Notes: generated from the letters alone by a model not told the origin. A stretch of DNA of 64,000 bases from Wyeomyia smithii (GCF_029784165.1 NC_073695.1:215377493-215441492), one strand, 5' to 3'. Shown: positions 1 to 11,461, counted from the stretch's first letter. Program-made: numbers and translations.

Positions 1-128
1 CAAAATTCAGACGAGGTCATCATATCCGAACTCATCAGCTTTTTTCGAACTAGCTTCACTCTGGAACATATTTTATTCCATTAAAAACTTCATTTCCACC
101 GCGCAAGATATGCTAAATGGCGTGATCC

Positions 129-431
129 AACCGTCGATTTCTTGGCCTTAACACACTTGAACGTCGTCGTAAAATCCAGCAAGCTGCATTTGTTGCGAAA
201 ATACTGAACGGCAAAATAGATTCACCGACTCTCCTGTTCCTGCTAAACTTTCGTGCCTCTCAACGATCCGTACGATCAACTAGACTACTACACACCGCAT
301 TTCATCGTACATCGTTTGGGTTTAACGAACCTATGACCGCTGTAATTAGGACGAGCGTGGAAGAACTATTTGAGCTTGGCGAACCATCCCGCAAGTTTGC
401 GTTTAAGTTGTATGAATCAAATATTTTGTAG
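129..431 (+). pseudogene. C-terminal relic of a non-LTR retrotransposon ORF2
   Basis: An open stretch of about 100 codons ends at TAG 429-431. It begins around the motif RFLGLNTLERRRK and runs through LLFLLNFRASQRSVRSTRLL to FAFKLYESNIL. This is the usual C-terminal end of the reverse-transcriptase protein in Jockey/R1-type elements, downstream of the RT domain: a conserved LERRR block, then an arginine-rich segment, then a short FK-containing end. No RT catalytic motif is left, so the copy is 5'-truncated. Positions 1-128 look like decayed coding sequence of the same element, with stops and frame changes. A short 3' untranslated part and an A-rich simple repeat follow directly, as expected for a 3' terminus. 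The clade is uncertain; the non-LTR origin is reasonably sure. Confidence 0.7.
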
Positions 432-483
432 ACTTGATTTTAAACTTTGTTATTTATTAAGACTATTGTCGAATAAATTATAG

Positions 484-510
484 TGAACAAATAAACAAAT
501 AAACAAATAT
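484..510 (+). repeat. A-rich simple-repeat tail of the preceding retrotransposon
   Basis: Tandem copies of an ACAAATAA-type unit follow the stop codon by about 50 bp. Many mosquito non-LTR elements end in such microsatellite tails rather than pure poly(A). The tail marks the 3' end of the relic at 129-431. Confidence 0.65.
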
Positions 511-550
511 TTCGCACAGCTGGCGGAACGTTTAGGTAGTGTTTATATCT

Positions 551-694
551 AAGCCGGGTAAAAAGACGATACATTGCCCAAAGCTTTCAGGCCTATAAGT
601 CTGGGGTCAACTCTTCTCAAGTTGATAGGAAAAATTACAGACAACTACATCCACAGCAAGCTTCTGAAGAACTTACCCTTGCATAAATATTAAT
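551..694 (+). pseudogene. LOA-like RT fragment (separate copy)
   Basis: A short decayed coding stretch containing AFRPISLGSTLLKLIGKI and YIHSKLLKNLPLHKY, entered through a one-base frameshift after PGKKTIH. It corresponds to the same part of the RT domain as FRPISLSSVVLKTTEKI in the neighbouring copy at 716-3054. It is therefore a fragment of a second related element lying just upstream, not the missing 5' part of that copy. It stops at TAA 692-694. Confidence 0.6.
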
Positions 695-715
695 ATGAAT
701 ATCAACAGGTAAAAT

Positions 716-3054
716 TTGGTAAAATTGTCACCTGGTAGAGACGGAATCTATCCGGTACTACTACAGAAGGGTAAAACAGTTCTGATGCCCATTCTAACAC
801 AACTCTTTCAATCCAGCTTAATTCTAGGCTATATTCCGGGAGCGTGGCGACAAGTACGGGTTATTTTTACCCCTAAGGCCAACAAAAGGAACAAATCTCT
901 GCCAAAATCCTTTAGGCCAATTAGCTTATCGTCAGTCGTTCTCAAAACAACGGAAAAAATAGTCGGTGAGCACATCAAATCATCATATCTTTCTAAAACT
1001 CCTCTTAGTAAATATCAATTTGCTTACCAGGAGGGGAAATCGTCGGTAACTGCACTCCATACTATAGTTACAAAACTAGAAAAATCTTTTGCTGCAAAAG
1101 AAATTTCCCTTGCGGCGTTCCTTGATATTGAAGGGGCATTTGATAACTCGTCTCATGACTCAATGACTGCTGCAATGGAGAAACGGGGTTTTGACAATTG
1201 CATTATTCATTGGATAAGCGAGATGTTATCAAAAAGAGAAATAGCAGCAAGCCTTGGTAGCTCTAATATAAGTGTAACAGCTATAAAAGGGTGCCCACAA
1301 GGAGGGGTGATATCTCCTCTGCTGTGGTCATTGATAGTTGATGATCTTCTAAAAAAAATTGATGGAAGAAGGCTTTGAAGTAGTTGGATTTGCTGATGAT
1401 ATTGTCATTATCGTTCGTGGCAAGTATGATGATGTCATCGCAAACCGAATGCAAATTGCCTTAAACATTATTTCTTCGTGGTGCGATAGGGAAGGCTTAA
1501 ATGTAAATCCTTCAAAAATCACTATCGTCCCATTTACACGTAGAAAAAAAACTATGCTTAATGATATTAGGCTAAAAGGTGAGCTTCCTCAACTCTCAAA
1601 TAACGTCAAATACCTTGGAGTAACTCTTGACAAAAAACTTAACTGGAATACACATCTAGAGCAGGCAATAAAAAAAGCTACAAATACTCTATGGATATGT
1701 AATAAAACTTGTGGTAAACAATGGGGACTCAAACCGAAAATGATCCATTGGATTTATTCGGCTATTGTGAGACCCAGAATTACCTATGCTTCACTAGTCT
1801 GGTGGACAAAAACAAGGGAGAAAGGTGCTCAAGATAAATTGGAAAAACTTCAACGGCTAGCCACTCTCTCAATAACGGGTGCAATGAGAAGCACACCCAC
1901 CAAGGCGTTGGAAGCTCTATTGTTTATGCTTCCACTGCATCAATTCATACAATTAGAAGCCGAAACGAGTGCCTTACGGATCAAAAGATCATTAAAGCTC
2001 TTTGAGGGTGATTTACCGGGTCATCTAGGTATTCTAAAAACTATTCGTATCAATCCCCTAGTGATCAACAATGAAGACCGGATGGAGAAAAGATACAATT
2101 TTGAAAGACGATTTCGAATGTTTGAACCTGAGCGTGATGTTTGGGATCGCGGTGGTCCTGATCTCCGCCCAGGATCAATCATTTTTTACACAGATGGTTC
2201 AAAAATGAACAATCGAGTGGGAGCAGGAGTAACTGGCCCAGGAATAGACCTGTCAGTTCCAATGGGCCAATGGCCAACTGTATTCCAAGCTGAAGTCCAA
2301 GCAGTACTAGAATATTCTGAAATATGCCTACGCAGGAAATACAGACACTCAAACATTTGCATGATGTCCGACAGTCAAGCAGCTTTGAATGCTTTGGAGT
2401 CTGTGACATGCACATCAAAACTAGTTTGGGAGTGTGTTCAATCACTCCAAACACTGGGTTGTAATAATCAAGTAGACTTCCTAGGTTCCTGGTCACTGTG
2501 GAATAGATGGGAACGAAAGAGCCGATGAACTGGCAAGACTTGGATCGTCTCATCAGTTCATAGGACCAGAACCCTTCTGTGGTCTATCTGCTTGTTCCCT
2601 TAGAATGGAACTAAAAGCATGGGAAACTCTGAAAGTGGAATCCAACTGGACAAACACCTTCATCGGTAGGCAGTCGAAACGTTTTATCACTCCGAACGTT
2701 TCTATGACTCGTAAAATACTGGATCTTTCAAAAAAAGATCTAAGCACGTATACTGGTTTAATAACAGGGCATTGTCCGAGCCGTTATCATTTGAAGGTTA
2801 TGAAAAAACTTCAAGATGATACATGTCGAGTATGTGGCATGGAAAAAGAAGACTCGGAACATCTGTTATGCCGATGTCCGGCAATTTTTATCAAAAGATA
2901 TAAGTTCTTCGAGAGAGGTCTTCTGGAACCCTCTGAAATCTGGAGAACAAATCCCAGTACGGTTGTGCGCTTCATACGTAGTATAATACCGGACTGGACT
3001 AATGCTATTGGCCAGACTTTAACGACCACTTCCAATAGTGATACGTTATCCTGA
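716..3054 (+). pseudogene. LOA-like non-LTR retrotransposon ORF2: RT plus RNase H, frameshifted
   Basis: Three overlapping frames make up one decayed ORF2. The first (716-1378) opens at the RT motif SPGRDGIYPVLLQKG and includes FRPISLSSVVL and KGCPQGGVISPLLW. A frameshift in an A-run near 1350 leads to 1359-2528, with the catalytic box GFADDIVII and then an RNase H domain (FYTDGSK near 2190, AEVQAVLE, MMSDSQAALNALES). A second frameshift near 2485 restores the last RNase H block (VPGHCGIDGNERADELA) and runs to 3054. The C-terminal tail carries a cysteine-histidine cluster, CRVCGMEKEDSEHLLCRC, near 2825-2875. RT followed by RNase H and this cluster is typical of LOA/I-type elements, and LOA-like is the best fit for a mosquito. 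The endonuclease half is missing (5' truncation), so the copy is dead. Family is fairly sure, clade moderately so. Confidence 0.85.
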
Positions 3055-3299
3055 CTAAGCAAAATTAAAAAGGGAGAATATGTCACAAAATATCAAAACA
3101 TTGGTCGCAGTGACGAAAATACCCAACACGGAAAAAAAAAAACAGGTAAAATTTACTGAAACCGCTTAGCATTTCTTAGTGAGAAGTCACTAAAATATAG
3201 TGAGACAGCGGACTGTGGTTTTCTTGATAAGTGAGCTTTCGATAACACGGCCTTTTTTTACACTGCACTATAATCCAAGCAGTGCTTTTGAGCAAAAAA
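3055..3299. other. 3' untranslated remnant and junction between LOA-like copies
   Basis: AT-rich sequence after the stop at 3054, with a 10-base A run near 3131. It probably contains the 3' UTR and tail of the preceding element. No coding signal was seen. Confidence 0.4.
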
Positions 3300-3915
3300 G
3301 TTGCATTAGTTAGTTATGCAGCTGATGACGTAGTCCTTATTATTCGGGAAAAATATGATATAGTTCTATCTAGTCGTATGCAAACGTCACTTTACACTAC
3401 TGCCCAGTAAGGCGCAAAAGAAGGGTTCAACATTAATCCCTCTAAAATAGTCATTATATCCTTCACCAAGCGAAGGGCGCATGCAATCACTCCTTCACCG
3501 ATGAATGGGGTATTACGAGGCTGCAGCTATGAAACCAAGTACCTTAGAGTCATTCTGGATGGAAAGCTGAGCTGGACTGCTCTCAACAAAACTACGCTTT
3601 CAAGAAGGTGACTTCAGCAATTTGGGCATTGTTATATTGTACATTGTTCGGAAAGACAAGGGGACTAAAACCCGAAATAGGGCTCAGATCTTATATCACC
3701 ATTGCTCGGCGGTCTTTCAGTTACCAGGGCTTTGTGCATAACGCCGATGGCAGCCATGCTATGCTATGCTGCCTCTACATCTGCATGTGAAGAAGGAAGC
3801 ACAGCTTTGTGCACTAAGCCTGCGAAGAAATATAACGATGCTCGAAGGTGACCTAACGAGCCACCGTTTCGTCCAAAGGGAGTTCGAACTAGTACCTTCA
3901 GTAACAACACTCTGA
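3300..3915 (+). pseudogene. Third LOA-like fragment (RT catalytic region and downstream)
   Basis: Reading from about 3300 gives YAADDVVLIIREKYDIVL, an in-frame stop, then GFNINPSKIVIISFTKRR and KYLRVILDGKLSW. These match the 716-3054 copy block by block (FADDIVIIVRGKYDDVI, GLNVNPSKITIVPFTRRK, KYLGVTLDKKLNW). After further frame changes come KTRGLKPEI, PLHVKKEAQLCALSLRRN and MLEGDLTSH, which parallel GLKPKM, LPLHQFIQLEAETSALRIKR and LFEGDLPGH. The copy is more decayed and has several small deletions. It is the third fragment of one family within 3.4 kb, which suggests repeated insertion or local rearrangement. Confidence 0.75.
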
Positions 3916-4319
3916 CTGGATAGAAGCAGGGCCTGACATGGATATTCTATGCAGTCGGAGAGTGCAGTGCAACAATCAGATAGCATCATAACGGGACTCC
4001 TCACTGGACACTTTCTTGCTTTCGCAAAAAATATCGTATATTCCCTTCTTACAGTTGTAAAAGCCTCCTCCGCTCTACGATTAGCAGCGGAGCTTAGAAG
4101 CATGTGAGAATTTGTGACGTTGACGCCGCTCCTGCACTTTGCCACCTATAAAGAAATTTCTATTCATACGACTAGATAAGTTATTTTGGTTGTAATGCAA
4201 CCCAAATATGTAACATAATGTATATTGAGTACTGTACAGTAAATATTGTACATTGTCGAAGCAACATATAACGTTTAACTTACTCGTCATGAATGAAGTA
4301 GGCGATTTATAGGTCCGTT

Positions 4320-5500
4320 ACCCTACGTTTATTTCATTCTGGTATGCATTGATGTCTTATTTCCAAAAAGAACTTCATATCGTTGGCATAAGTTAACACT
4401 TCTGTTTTTTTTTTTGAGGTTAGCGGATATGTCGTTAACGTACAAGATGAAAAAAAAGGTCCCAAGATAGAGCCTTGGGGGACATCAGAACTAACTAGAA
4501 ACGGATTTGAGTTTTGTCTGTAAATTTAACTATTTGTTGGTGGTTTGTTATATATCATTCGAGCTATTTTTAGAGTCCTGATTCAAGCCCAAATTTTTAC
4601 AATTTGAAGAGTAGCACTGATATATCGATGCGATCAAATCAAATTTTTAACTATCCATTGCTTTCAGTGAGTAATTTAAGTGAATTGCTACGAATAGTTT
4701 GGGAATGCAAAAAATTATGGCCTAATTCACGATAATTACGTATCTCAGATTTACGGCCAGACTTGAGTTTAGTCACTAGAAGTGAGTTTTTCCATTGTTT
4801 GTAAAGCATCCGTATTCCAGTGACATGTTAAAAAGTCAGAAAATAGAGCAGTAAGCTCCACTGCAAGAATTTTCATAAATACTACGGGGATTCTGTCTGG
4901 TCCTGGAGCTTTTAAGGCATCTAAGTTACTCAGCACCTGCAAAATATCCTGCACATGAAATTGATTTAAGTCAATATCCCTCTAGAAGTCCGGATAAAAT
5001 GAAAAATGCAAAATAATGCAGTCGCACTTGATCCTTTTCAGAAAATGTTGCATAAATTTTTCGGAGGAATTTTGCGGAAAAATTGCAAACCCTTTTCGAC
5101 ACTTGTGTCAAAATGCATTACAGAGGAAGAATTGTAATATTTAGTTTAGTTTTTACGTAATTAGAGAAGTTTTTCGGGCAGGACTTTACTTCAAGTTTAG
5201 TTTTAGCATTAAGTTCATCGAATGCATTACTGATAATAAGATCTGATGGATCGAATATATCGAACTAGATTGCTAAATTTTCACTTGTGTTTTTTAATGG
5301 TTTCATGTGTTTTTCACGGTTTTCAAATTTTTCAATATGACTGTTATACCAGAAAGGAATTTTCATATTTAAATTACGTCTCCTTTTCATCGGGGGTACT
5401 TCGTGTTTAATTACATCAAATAAAGTATCAGTATAAGAACCAGTTTTGTTGATTTCGAATGATGTTAATTCAGTCCAAAATTACAGTTTTGTCTAAAATA
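4320..5500 (-). pseudogene. Jockey-type non-LTR relic, heavily decayed
   Basis: Read on the minus strand from high to low coordinates. Near 5300-5420 there is a linker block (MKRRRNLNMKIPFWYN), then CPKNFSNYVKTKLN near 5150. The start of the RT domain lies at 4954-4769 (ILQVLSNLDALKAPGPDRIP). The RT core near 4490-4390 is in other frames: SDVPQGSILGPFF, then NDISANL, and TYANDMKFF at the YADD position (Asp replaced by Asn). The order of blocks is that of Jockey-clade ORF2, but stops and frameshifts are frequent. No 3' tail was identified; the remnant fades near 4320. It is a different family from the LOA-like copies upstream. Confidence 0.65.
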
Positions 5501-5574
5501 AGTTGCAGTATTTCATTGTCCTAAACGACGAAAACATTGATTTTATGAGTTCTGGATGAAATCAGCATGGCGTT

Positions 5575-5803
5575 GATTTTTTTTATATTATTTATTTGCC
5601 CATTTCAGTATTACAACATAGCAAAGACTTTTTCATTTTTTTCTGTACACTTTCCTAACCTACATTAATCTAACTTACATTCTAACATTTTCGTATTCTT
5701 TTTCATTACATTAACAAAATCAATCAAAACTTTTCTTAACCACAGTTTAAGAAAATCCCAAAACATTTTTTAAAAGTTTTCCGATTATTCCACCTCGCAT
5801 CTC
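5575..5803 (-). other. 3' UTR of the L1/Tx1-type element
   Basis: AT-rich sequence between the ORF2 stop (5804) and a plus-strand T-run near 5577-5585 that would be a short minus-strand A tail. The exact terminus is inferred; no target duplication was found. Confidence 0.4.
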
Positions 5804-8800
5804 TTATCGATTTTTCGAAACAGAATAAACTACCGAATTCGCTTCCCCTGAAATGCACCATGCCAATGTATGTATTCCCAGCCATAATATTGCGCAATTT
5901 TGCTGATTTTTAACGTTAATTATCCATTGAAGTAAATGGTCAAAATGATCAAGTTCTGTTTTCATCCTTTTTCGCATGATATTTTTAACCCATTTTCTAA
6001 TTTCTTTTGATTTTTTACATTCACGAATTCTATGTAAATTATTATCTGGAGCACCACAGGTTTCACAGTCAGCATTGGTTACATTACCAATTTTATATTC
6101 GACTAGTTTTTCTTTGTTCGGAATAATATCGTTCACTAATTTATAAACACTTGATTTATCAGCCGACAATAAAAAAATTTGGTTTAAATTGTCCCACACA
6201 ATATCCCACCGGATTCCAGGAAATCGATTTTCTGCTCCAACAGTAATATGTTTATCGTCAATCAACTTCCAGTATATTGCTTTGGCGGTTTTCAGAATAG
6301 ACTCTTCGTTTATCCGGTTTGCGTTTTTCAACCATTCCTTCGCATTACGCGTTAGTTGTGCTTTATTTCGGTAATCCAAAAGATATTTCTCGTATTCACT
6401 AACTTCCTCATTTTTGTTCCATAGGGCATTCTTAAGAAATAGCGCTTGACACTTAGACTCAGGATCAATTAGTCTCAATCCTCCTTTTCCGGGATCTAAG
6501 TATAGTTGATCTCTTGTTATTTTGAACATTTGACCGTTCCACAGAAATTTACCAACAGCATTCTTTATTAGGGCAAGATGTTTCAAAACATCTTGCCCTA
6601 ATAAAGAATATAATAAAATAAAATAAAATTTTAAATATTTTTTTTTGTTTTTTGGTGGTAGAACTTGTGCAACGTACCATAACTTTGAAAGGACAAAGAA
6701 GTTTGATAGCCATGTTTTCTGAAATAGATTTAGGTTTCGCATTCGATGACATTGGAACAAGAAGTTCATATCTCTAATAATTTTATTAAAATTGTTCTCT
6801 ATCATGTTATTCCACGAATTGCTAATGAAAACTCCAAGAATCTTAACTTCGGTTACTTCTTTAACTAACTGCGGACCAGATTGTATATTATTTATTCGCA
6901 AAAATGATGACTTTTCAAAGTTTAACCTTATCTTCGCAAAACTTGCAAAAGAGCTGAGGATTTGCATCACCAAATCAAACTCTTCTTGCGTTCTGATGAA
7001 AATATTTAAATCATCCGCGTATGCAACAACTTTCAAGAACTGGCTATATACAAGAACACCACAGCTACTACTACTAATAGATCTTATTAGCGGTTCCACA
7101 TCTGGTGCAAACAAGAGCATGCTTAGTGGGCATCCCTGTCTCACTGATGAACCGATAGCGAACTCCGGCGTCAGAAATCCGTTGAAGAGGACTCTTGATG
7201 TAGCTTTAGCATATAATTTACGTATGCACCTGGTTATTTCTGGCGAAAACTGGAACTTATCCATGTTTTTCCACAACCAATTGTGATTCACTTTATCGAA
7301 AGCTTTTTCGAAATCGACACTCAGCAGGAAACCTTTAAACTTTTTGGATTCTATCGCTCTTGTTATCAATCGTCTTATATCCTTCAAGTTATCTATACAA
7401 CCTCTATCTTGCTCAATTGCACTTTGACCCGGACCTATAATTTTGTCGATTATTTTTGTTATTCTGTTTGCTAGAATTTTAGTAAACAGCTTGTAATCCG
7501 TGTTTAGCAAGCTGATTGGACGTTGATTTTCAATTAAAGCTGGATTGCCTTTTTTGGAATAAGAGTAATAATACCTTCACTAAATTCTTTTGGAGATATC
7601 ATTACACCACTAAGGTAACCGTTGAATATCGTGAGCATATCGTCTTTTGAAATGTCGAAATGTTTTAGATAAAACTCATACGTGAGTCCGTCCGGACCCG
7701 GAGATTTTTTCTTGGAGCATTTTTTCAGAGTAGCGAAGGCTTCATCCGCCGTAATAGGATCCTTTAAAGTATCACCATCATCTGCATCTAAGCACAAAAC
7801 TATGTTGTTCAATGGATTATCAAGTCCAATAACATCATTTTCTGGTTCTTTTGAAAATTGTTTACTATAATAACTGTGAATATTGTTAAGCATTTTTGGA
7901 ATATCCTGCATTTTTTTGGATAATCATTGTTATCTTCATATGATCTGGCATTGATTCTCTTTGTTACATGGAAAAGACTCAGTCGTTCCCCTTCCGCAAG
8001 AGAGGTTTCTTTAATTTTCTGTTCATAGTTTCGTATTCTAAGTTGCTCAATTTTCATTAGATTGGATTTGACCACTGCAATTTCATCTTCTACACTTTCT
8101 CCAGTTATTTTTCTTGTTATCAAAGCCTCAAGCGACGAATAAAGTTTACTTTTCTCCGCTGCTTGAGTTTGATTTAATTTCCAACTTTCCGATTTGTAAA
8201 AATTTCTCACTTTGGCTTTGAAAGCAAAATTCCACCACGAGTTTCTATCAGCATAAATTTGTCTAGTTTTCAGTCGCGCATACTCTATATTGAAACGTTC
8301 CGACACTTCGTTCTGTTGCTTCCATTTTTAGCTTCAAGCTGTCTTGATGATCCGAAAAGGGTACTGCAATATTTTTAACGCCAAGCACTGAATCCATGAA
8401 TGCTCCTGGGCCGTAAAATCGGTCCAACCGAGATGCACTTTCTCCACGAAAAAAGGTATATTTCGCTTTCCAACTCCATTAAAACGTCTTTCAACTGCAG
8501 TTGTTTTACTAATTCTCTCAACCCATAACAAAAGTTCTTAACCACCCCATTAGAATCATCGTTGTTCAGAATGCAATTAAAATCACCCCCAAGAACTGAA
8601 AATTTGCAGTTTGGTTTTGACAAATGAATAGCTATTTGATTGAGGAAAAGATCGTCACGTTGCTTTTTTTGTTTGTACCAGAGAATGCATAGACATTCAC
8701 AAAATTAATACCATTTACTACAACAGATAATAAACGCCCAGAGAGGTCTAATATTTGATGCTTGTAAACGACATTCTTTTTCAGCAGAAACGCAGTTCCC

Positions 8801-8988
8801 GTTTTATCAGAGTTAATGTTAACAATACTATTGTAATTTGATACAAACGAAAAATCTTCGTACACTACTTCTTGTAAGAAAGCAATGTCCACATCATGAT
8901 TATGCAGAAAATCCTTCAAAAGCATCTTATAGATAAGATTGATAGTACTGTTCAGGTTGATGGTTGCGATGTTGTATGTAAAGTTCAT
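5804..8988 (-). pseudogene. L1/Tx1-type ORF2: endonuclease and reverse transcriptase, frameshifted
   Basis: Minus strand, start ATG at 8988, which overlaps the stop of ORF1 as ATGA. The apurinic-type endonuclease covers 8988-8375 (NIATINLN, FLQEVVYED, then VLGGDFNCIL after a frameshift). The linker is at 8306-7809, and the RT begins at 7911-7534 (KKSPGPDGLTYEFYLKHF). The main RT frame is 7510-5804: ISLLNTDYKLFTKILANRI, FLLSVDFEKAFDKVNH, SVRQGCPLS, VAYADDLNIF near residue 163, and a C-terminal cysteine-histidine cluster (CETCGAPDNNLHRIREC). Frames are broken near 8630, 8340, 7915 and 7535, mostly in A-runs. An odd in-frame insertion carrying a palindrome sits near 6584-6655. The style of the RT blocks points to the L1/Tx1 group rather than Jockey or RTE. 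The 3' end is near 5575, where a T-run on the plus strand would be its A tail. Confidence 0.85.
6560..6609. repeat. Perfect 24-bp palindrome with a 2-bp centre, inside ORF2
   Basis: The arms 6560-6583 and 6586-6609 are exact reverse complements. The left arm is genuine RT coding sequence; the right arm and about 50 bp of AT-rich DNA after it interrupt the expected join between VAQVLPPKN and HLALIKNAVG. The reading frame survives. It looks like a templated inverted duplication. Confidence 0.85.
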
Positions 8989-9156
8989 GGTTTATTTTGT
9001 TTAGACCGAGACCTCGTTACCTGCATTACAATTAAATCATCGCTTGGTGCGTTGATCCTCACTTTGTTCGCTGAAGTGCTATCCGAATCAGAAGTTGTTG
9101 AGTTGGATCGCTCATCAGCCGTTGTCGTCTCTTTCTTCTGTTTCCTTGATCGTTTT
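8985..9156 (-). pseudogene. C-terminal end of L1/Tx1-type ORF1
   Basis: About 57 codons on the minus strand, rich in Lys, Arg, Ser and Thr (SKRSRKQKKETTTADERSN and onward), ending with TGA at 8987-8985, which overlaps the ATG of ORF2. This basic low-complexity tail fits the end of an RNA-binding ORF1. It is cut off from the rest of ORF1 (10525-11461) by the insert at 9157-10525. Rejoining at the insert edges appears to keep a plausible reading frame, which supports a single original gene. Confidence 0.6.
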
Positions 9157-9607
9157 GACGTTGACTAACGTCTATATCGAAGTTAGGCCCCTGAATTTGA
9201 AAATCTAGTAATTCAACCAGGGAAAACCAGAGAAAAGTGGTCAGGTTTTGAGCGCTTATTTTGCAGTCATCTATAATCAGGTTGTCGAGGTTTTGGCATC
9301 AATCGATCAGAAATTCTTTTACGGTTAAATTTATGTAACAAAAACAAACTATTGTTTGAGATACACTATTGAAAAATTGGTAATTAATATCGATTGTCTA
9401 AATCATACCGCGCAGCCAATCACTTCCTCTCTTCCCAAGCACAGTCGACACTAACGGATACAATCTATCTGACTTTGTTGTTATTGTTGTTGTCACTTTC
9501 TGTTTCCGATGTTTATGCTGCTGCTAGTGGAAAAAAACCTTGCAAATATGCCTCTTTTTGTTGGTGTTAATTTTACGACAGCGGCCGGCGCCCCATCATT
9601 CTGATTC

Positions 9608-10450
9608 CAAAACCGCACCAGTGACATGCGGACGCTAGGTGATAGCAGCTGAAAGGAGGAAATACAAAATAGTACCGGTCATCTCGTGCCGGTTTCACCC
9701 GTAATGCTGGTGGCTTTAGTAGTGAATGGTTACTGCAAAACACTTAAATGGCTGGAATTCTGGACGGACTAACCAGGAAACTATAATCGGCAACTGGCAC
9801 CTTTTGGTGCCTCGAAATTTTGGTACAGAAGCGGCTAATTGAATTTTCTGTTTTACCAAATGCTGCTGCTAGTGGAAAAAACCTTGCAAAAATGCATGTT
9901 TGTGTTGGTGTTAATATTACGACAGCGGCCGGCGCAGCTTTCAAGAAACATTTGTCTCTACCATTCCATCATCTATGTAGCCCCTCGTTCTTTCTTTTTA
10001 TCTGACGAAGCCTTGGTATAAAACGTATCGTTCGAACATTTCACCCCATCAGTTTCATTAATAAACCGTACCGGATACATACGGACGCTCGGTGTTAGCA
10101 GCTAAAAGGAGAAAAAACAAAATAGTACCGGTCATCTCGTGCCGGTTTCACCCGTTATGCAAAACACTTAAATGGCTGGAATTCTGGACGGACTAACCAA
10201 AAAACAACAATATAATCGGCAACTGGCACCTTTTGGTGCCTCGAAATTTTGGTACAGAAGCGGCTAATTGAATTTTCTGTTTTACCAAATGCTGCTGCTA
10301 GCGGAAAAAACCTTGCAAAAATGCATGTTTGTGTTGGTGTTAATATTACGACAGCGGCCGGCGCAGCTTTCAAGAAAACTTTCAAGAAAGCTTTCGGCAA
10401 CTGGTACCTTTTGGTCCCTCGAAATTTTGTTACAGAAGCTTTGTAAAAGA
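9608..10450. repeat. Tandem duplication of about 430-450 bp, with a third partial copy
   Basis: The block 9735-9949 recurs almost unchanged at 10159-10379, and the block 9610-9705 recurs at about 10065-10160, so one unit is about 430-450 bp. A more diverged partial copy begins near 9515 (the same CTGCTGCTAGTGG core, followed by CGACAGCGGCCGGCGC). The phrase ACTGGYACCTTTTGG recurs a third time near 10400. Short apparent ORFs in the unit look incidental. Confidence 0.8.
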
Positions 10451-10457
10451 AGCGTTG

Positions 10458-10494
10458 CAATTCCCTCTACAATTCCCTCTACAATTCCCTCTTC
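10458..10494. repeat. 12-bp minisatellite, three units
   Basis: Three consecutive CAATTCCCTCTA-type units, the last with one change. They lie at the edge of the insert that splits ORF1. On the minus strand they read as a four-residue peptide repeat, which explains an apparent ORF there. Confidence 0.8.
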
Positions 10495-10525
10495 AATGGA
10501 ATATAAGAATACGGTAGTCAACGTC

Positions 10526-11461
10526 ATGCGGTCGTGTCTTGAATACCACCCTCCTACTTTTTTAGATTTAATCTCCTCAAAATCCATCGATTTGGGATCT
10601 TGTTCTATATCCGTTGATGAAGGGACTTCTGCCCCTGTATTCACCTTTTCACCTCCCGAAGACTGCTCGAAAAGAACCTGCTCAGTTAACGGTTACTTGG
10701 ACCAGCTAATTCACTCGTTGAGTCACTTACAACTACATCGGATGGTTTAGCTTCCACCTGGATGACACCTGATGATTCCTTTACAACGTCGAGAAGAGTA
10801 GGAAAAACGTCTTTTCTCGCTCCGTCAGCAACAATTTCCGCATAAGTACCTTGACCGCCATTTTGGTTTAACCGTGCATTAACAGATACACGTTTAGGGC
10901 AGTTTGCCTTCACGTGGTCTGTACCGCCACACACAAAACATTTGCTTGACATTCCGTCATAATACACTTTAGCTGGAAAATGTTGAACGTAGACATGAGA
11001 TGGGATCTTCGTTTCCATATTAATATGGACGCCGCGAACGCCATTCAAGATAGGGTAGCCAGTGTCCGTTCCGTACCATTCTCGTACCATGTGCTGGATC
11101 TTACCGAACTAAGACATGACAGTAGTCACGTGCTTGTCTTCCAGCTCGACCGGAAGACCGAAAATACGCACGTACTTAAAATTACCACTACTGCAGCAAA
11201 CGTAACCATTGTCTCCTGAAGACCTTCATACACAAAAGTAGCTGAAGGTGGGCATTTCAGCAGCTCCGTTTTTATTATTTCCTCGGTACGAAACATTACG
11301 TAGACCGCGTAATCCTTTGGTTCCCTGAACATTGCAGTCAGCATGTCACATATCCAGTTTCGTGTCCGGAAGAAATCGAAAATCTCTCGATCCGTTGGCA
11401 TTTTCGACATTGGCCCGAATATAACCTTAAGACTGCTTGCATGAACCATTTTTGTTTCCAT
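10526..11461 (-). pseudogene. L1/Tx1-type ORF1 (gag-like, one zinc knuckle), frameshifted
   Basis: Minus strand, start ATG at 11461. The N-terminal part (11461-11126) holds METKMVHASSLKVIFGPMS and FFRTRNWICDML. A frameshift near 11120 leads to 11090-10686, with a CCHC knuckle CFVCGGTDHVKANC near 10940-10900. A further frame change gives the segment down to about 10526 (TGAEVPSSTDIEQDPKSMDF). One zinc knuckle after an N-terminal domain, followed by an endonuclease-RT ORF, is the normal layout of Tx1/L1-like elements, in which ORF1 binds element RNA. It is interrupted by the insert at 9157-10525. The family call comes from this position and the knuckle only. Confidence 0.65.

Larger units (their letters stand above)
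9157..10525. mobile_element. 1.37 kb insert in ORF1, bounded by an 11-bp inverted repeat
   Basis: The sequence between the two halves of ORF1 has GACGTTGACTA at 9157-9167 and its exact reverse complement at 10515-10525. Inside is non-coding DNA with a large tandem duplication. There is a CCAAT-like stretch near 9414 and a TATA-like stretch near 10017, but no convincing protein. It may be a non-autonomous DNA element or a composite. The element class is unknown, and the short inverted repeat could be fortuitous. Confidence 0.45.

Noticed and set aside
9820..10446. Repeated 60-65 codon ORFs beginning MVQKRLIEFSVLPN
   Set aside because: They recur only because the underlying DNA is tandemly duplicated; there is no sign of coding constraint.
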